Shown: positions 61,626 to 64,000 of the stretch, one piece after another
Layout of the letters: each line of letters begins with the position of its first letter
Position numbering within the stretch: position 1 is the stretch's first letter
From: Prevotella sp.
GTDB taxonomy: Bacteria; Bacteroidota; Bacteroidia; Bacteroidales; Bacteroidaceae
Reading direction: 5' to 3'
Assembly: GCA_016291085.1 (NCBI GenBank)
Contig: JAEEVW010000011.1
Coordinates: 30,509 to 94,508 of the forward strand
DNA length: 64,000 nt
Translations under genes and position numbers: made by a program
Notes under the pieces: generated by a model
What the model saw: the letters and a program-made list of their open reading frames with translations, nothing else
What the model was told of the DNA's origin: nothing
Databases searched by the model: none

Positions 61626-64000
61626 ATGAAATCCTCTTTGAGTCAAAGCCAGTTGGGCGTCTATTACGCCTGCGTTTCCAATAAGGACAATCACGTCAAT
61701 TACCAGAACGCGCTGTTGGTGGCGCTTCCGTCAGTCATCGATTTAAACCGTTTCCGCAAAGCGGTCTATGATGCCCTTTGTGCCCATCCGTACTTAGCCT
61801 CGCATGTCGTGCCTGATGACAATGGGCTGCCCCAGATGGAAAGCGGCTCTTTCCCGGCATTGGAAGAGACCGTCCCCGTTATTTCCGTAAACACCTTGGA
61901 CGAAGCCCGTCGTGGTTTCGCACGCACCATGGACCCTCATGAAGAACGTCTCTGGCGTACTGAGATCTATACAACTTCCAGCGGTGAGGCATGGTTTTAT
62001 TTCGACATGCATCATGTGATTGCAGATGCTTTCTCAACGACGGTCCTTTATCAAGAAATCGAGCGTTGCTATCATGGTCAGCAGCCTATAGGTGAGACGG
62101 TAGACGGTGTCCTCATCGCACAGGAAGAAGAAGCGCTTCGTGCTGACGAGGCCAAGATGGCTGAGGCGCGTGAGTGGTATGCCAAGACTTTCTGTGATGC
62201 TGCCGACACCGACTCCCTGCCGTTGCCGGAAAGCACACAAAACAAGGAGACCGCCGAAATCCATTACAAGCCCTATCCCCTATCTATCTCCAAGGAAGAC
62301 ATCCAAGCCATCAGACAGAAATGGAATGTCAAAGAAAGCACACTGATGCAAGCAGCATGGGGGTTGCTCCTCGCTGCATACAGTGCAGAAGACAAAGCCT
62401 CATATTGCACTGTTTATCACGGTCGTGCTGACGTCCGCTATCAAAGCTCCACGGTCATGATGGTACACACCCTGCCAGTGTTTATTCAGACACGTGGAGA
62501 CGAGACGCTTGGAGAACTCTTCAGCACTTTGAAGAATCAAATGGATACCACCCAGCAGCTGCAATACTATGCTTACCAAGATGCTATTCGCGATCTGGGA
62601 CTTAATAATCAAATCGCCTTTGTCTATCAAGGTACCGTCTTCGAAGACAGATTATGTATGAATCTGGAAGGACAGCACCTTTATACCGAAGACTATCGTC
62701 CGCTCACCCCTGGTTGGAAGCTCTTCGCCGAACTCATAACGTCTACTGAAGGCTATTCACTTAAGTTAGGCTACAGCACCGCCGATTATTCCGAGGCATT
62801 CATGACAGAATTGGCGGCCAGTTATAATGCCATCCTCCGTTCCATGCTCACCGCCGAGACGGTGAAGGATGTGGAATATGCATTGCCGAAGCAGGTGGAA
62901 TGGCTAAACAGCCTTAACCCCACACAGAAGCCAGCCCCTCACCAGACGCTGGTGGAACGCTTCAAACAACATGTGGCTGAGCGTCCGAACGATGTCTTCT
63001 GCGTAGCCGGCGACAAACGGCTCACCTTCGCAGAGGTAGATAAACTCACGGACTCCATCGACCCGGCATATACCGTCCGTTGCGGAGAGCACGTGGTGGG
63101 ATTCTCCGTACCCCGCGACGAGAAAATGGTGCTTGCACCGCTTGCCATTGTCAAGGCTGGCCTTACGCAACTGCCGCTTGACAGCAGCTATCCTGAGGAA
63201 CGACTGGAGTTCATGAAACAGGATGCCTCCGCATACGACGGCACCAATGCACTGGTACTGCTTTACACCAGCGGCACTACGGGTACGCCTAAGGGTGTGA
63301 TGCTGAGCGAGTCGAACTTCAACACCTTTGCCCGCTACCATGCTAAGACTATCGGGCTGACTTCCGACTCGAGTTACGCCACTTACGCTGGATACGGTTT
63401 CGATGCCTTCCAGATGGACCTTTGGAGTTGTGTCTGGGCGGGTGCTACCATCCATATTATCCAGGATGACATCCGTTTCGACCTCGAAGGCATCAGCCGC
63501 TATCTCCAGAAAGAGAAGGTCTCTCACTGCTTCATGACAACGCAGATGGCCACGCAACTGGTGCTCAACTATCCCGACATTCCGGGCTTGAAATGGTTAG
63601 GAACGGGTGGCGAGAAAATGATGAGCATGGATCCGCCCCGCTATACATTGGACAATTGCTACGGTCCCACGGAGACAACTGTGTATGTCTGCAGCCATTT
63701 CGTTACTCAGAATGAACCCAACATTCCCATCGGCCAACCTAACGACGAGGTGGAACTCCATATCGTAAACCGCTTCGGGAAGCAAGTACCCTGGGGCTGT
63801 GCTGGTGAACTCATTGTGGCTGGTCCACAAGTAGGATTAGGTTATTTGAACCAGCCTGAGAAGACCGCTGCTGCCTTCGTGGAGTGGAACGGAAAACGCG
63901 TGTATCGTACGGGCGACATTGTGCGTTACCGCGAAAACGGAGACATCGAGTTTGTGGGCCGCAAAGATGGTCAGGTGAAGATTCGCGGCTTCCGCATCGA
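61626..64000 (+). CDS. Non-ribosomal peptide synthetase, 3' part outside window
   Basis: 791 codons seen, open at the window end. Start MKSSLSQSQLGVYYACVSNK. Residues ~1-430 form a condensation domain; its active-site motif reads HHVIADA instead of HHxxxDG (Asp kept, Gly to Ala). From ~440 an adenylation domain: LVLLYTSGTTGTPKGVML (A3), AGYGFDAFQMDLW with the conserved Asp (A4), NCYGPTETTVY (A5), GELIVAGPQVGLGYL (A6), RVYRTGDIVRYR (A7), VGRKDGQVKIRGFRI (A8). The A4 Asp points to an alpha-amino acid substrate. A leading C domain suggests an N-acylated product or joining to an upstream unit. Start ATG 61626; minus-strand frames inside are shadows. Confidence 0.92.
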   Translation, partial: MKSSLSQSQLGVYYACVSNKDNHVNYQNALLVALPSVIDLNRFRKAVYDALCAHPYLASHVVPDDNGLPQMESGSFPALEETVPVISVNTLDEARRGFARTMDPHEERLWRTEIYTTSSGEAWFYFDMHHVIADAFSTTVLYQEIERCYHGQQPIGETVDGVLIAQEEEALRADEAKMAEAREWYAKTFCDAADTDSLPLPESTQNKETAEIHYKPYPLSISKEDIQAIRQKWNVKESTLMQAAWGLLLAAYSAEDKASYCTVYHGRADVRYQSSTVMMVHTLPVFIQTRGDETLGELFSTLKNQMDTTQQLQYYAYQDAIRDLGLNNQIAFVYQGTVFEDRLCMNLEGQHLYTEDYRPLTPGWKLFAELITSTEGYSLKLGYSTADYSEAFMTELAASYNAILRSMLTAETVKDVEYALPKQVEWLNSLNPTQKPAPHQTLVERFKQHVAERPNDVFCVAGDKRLTFAEVDKLTDSIDPAYTVRCGEHVVGFSVPRDEKMVLAPLAIVKAGLTQLPLDSSYPEERLEFMKQDASAYDGTNALVLLYTSGTTGTPKGVMLSESNFNTFARYHAKTIGLTSDSSYATYAGYGFDAFQMDLWSCVWAGATIHIIQDDIRFDLEGISRYLQKEKVSHCFMTTQMATQLVLNYPDIPGLKWLGTGGEKMMSMDPPRYTLDNCYGPTETTVYVCSHFVTQNEPNIPIGQPNDEVELHIVNRFGKQVPWGCAGELIVAGPQVGLGYLNQPEKTAAAFVEWNGKRVYRTGDIVRYRENGDIEFVGRKDGQVKIRGFRI

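Noticed and set aside
62904..63557. 217-codon minus-strand frame
   Set aside because: Antisense of the NRPS adenylation domain.
61626..64000. Naming an NRPS substrate from the A-domain pocket
   Set aside because: The by-eye alignment is uncertain and the read-out matches no code I am sure of.

Overview
The window is chromosomal DNA from a member of the Bacteroidota, most likely Prevotella or a close relative. This rests on the gene families (DUF4494, DUF4421, DUF1460 amidase, BT4734/VirE-type gene, HAD-IGPD fused HisB), the split ATP synthase order D-C-(membrane protein)-B-E-F-H-A-G with a short epsilon subunit, and the Bacteroidota promoter type (TTTG, about 20 bases, then TAnnTTTG) in front of most transcription units. 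No tRNA, rRNA, CRISPR array or intact insertion sequence was found.

Layout. 1-2.4 kb: a secreted GH29 fucosidase (cut by the window edge) divergent from an AraC regulator. 2.4-5.5 kb: accessory DNA with a decayed BT4734/VirE gene, 22-bp tandem repeats, a DUF6078-like gene, a probable small RNA and a 92-nt imperfect palindrome. 5.5-10.9 kb: a LlaJI/McrBC-like restriction-modification operon. 11-22.5 kb: mostly housekeeping genes (fRMsr, YARHG protein, UxuA, FtsX permease, aminotransferase, a pseudokinase operon with DUF4494 and YggS, flavodoxin-ferredoxin, SpoU methyltransferase, alanine symporter). 22.6-30 kb: the complete F1Fo ATP synthase operon. 30-43.7 kb: flavodoxin, carB, RNase P RNA, BrkB, an AraC-type protein with a histone-H1-like tail overlapping dipeptidyl peptidase III, AlkD-like repair protein, Fur, purA, hisS, hisB. 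43.7-53.4 kb: membrane, oxidoreductase and envelope genes, prmA, a Tyr/Gly-rich secreted protein and an OmpP1/FadL-like porin.

53.4-64 kb is the most unusual part. Three large exoproteins (related signal peptides or C-terminal modules, different middles) are each followed at once by a 45-54 residue peptide gene. All three peptides share an N-terminal pattern MKK-x-Y-x-x-P-E and a (L/I/M)-L-(T/A)-(G/S)-S motif near residue 22, then diverge. Next to them lies a non-ribosomal peptide synthetase that runs off the window end, and between two cassettes a broken nuclease-like gene flanked by a duplicated promoter. None of the peptides was recognised as a described family; they could be secreted signals, bacteriocin-like or modified peptides, but that is inference.

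A second theme is that several families of short tandem-like repeats (for example TTAACTTCG, CACAGAT, CACGAAT, GTGATAA, GTAAAAGG) occur both between genes and in frame inside genes, in the linkers of exoproteins, in PrmA, in a flavodoxin-ferredoxin protein and even as a signal peptide core.
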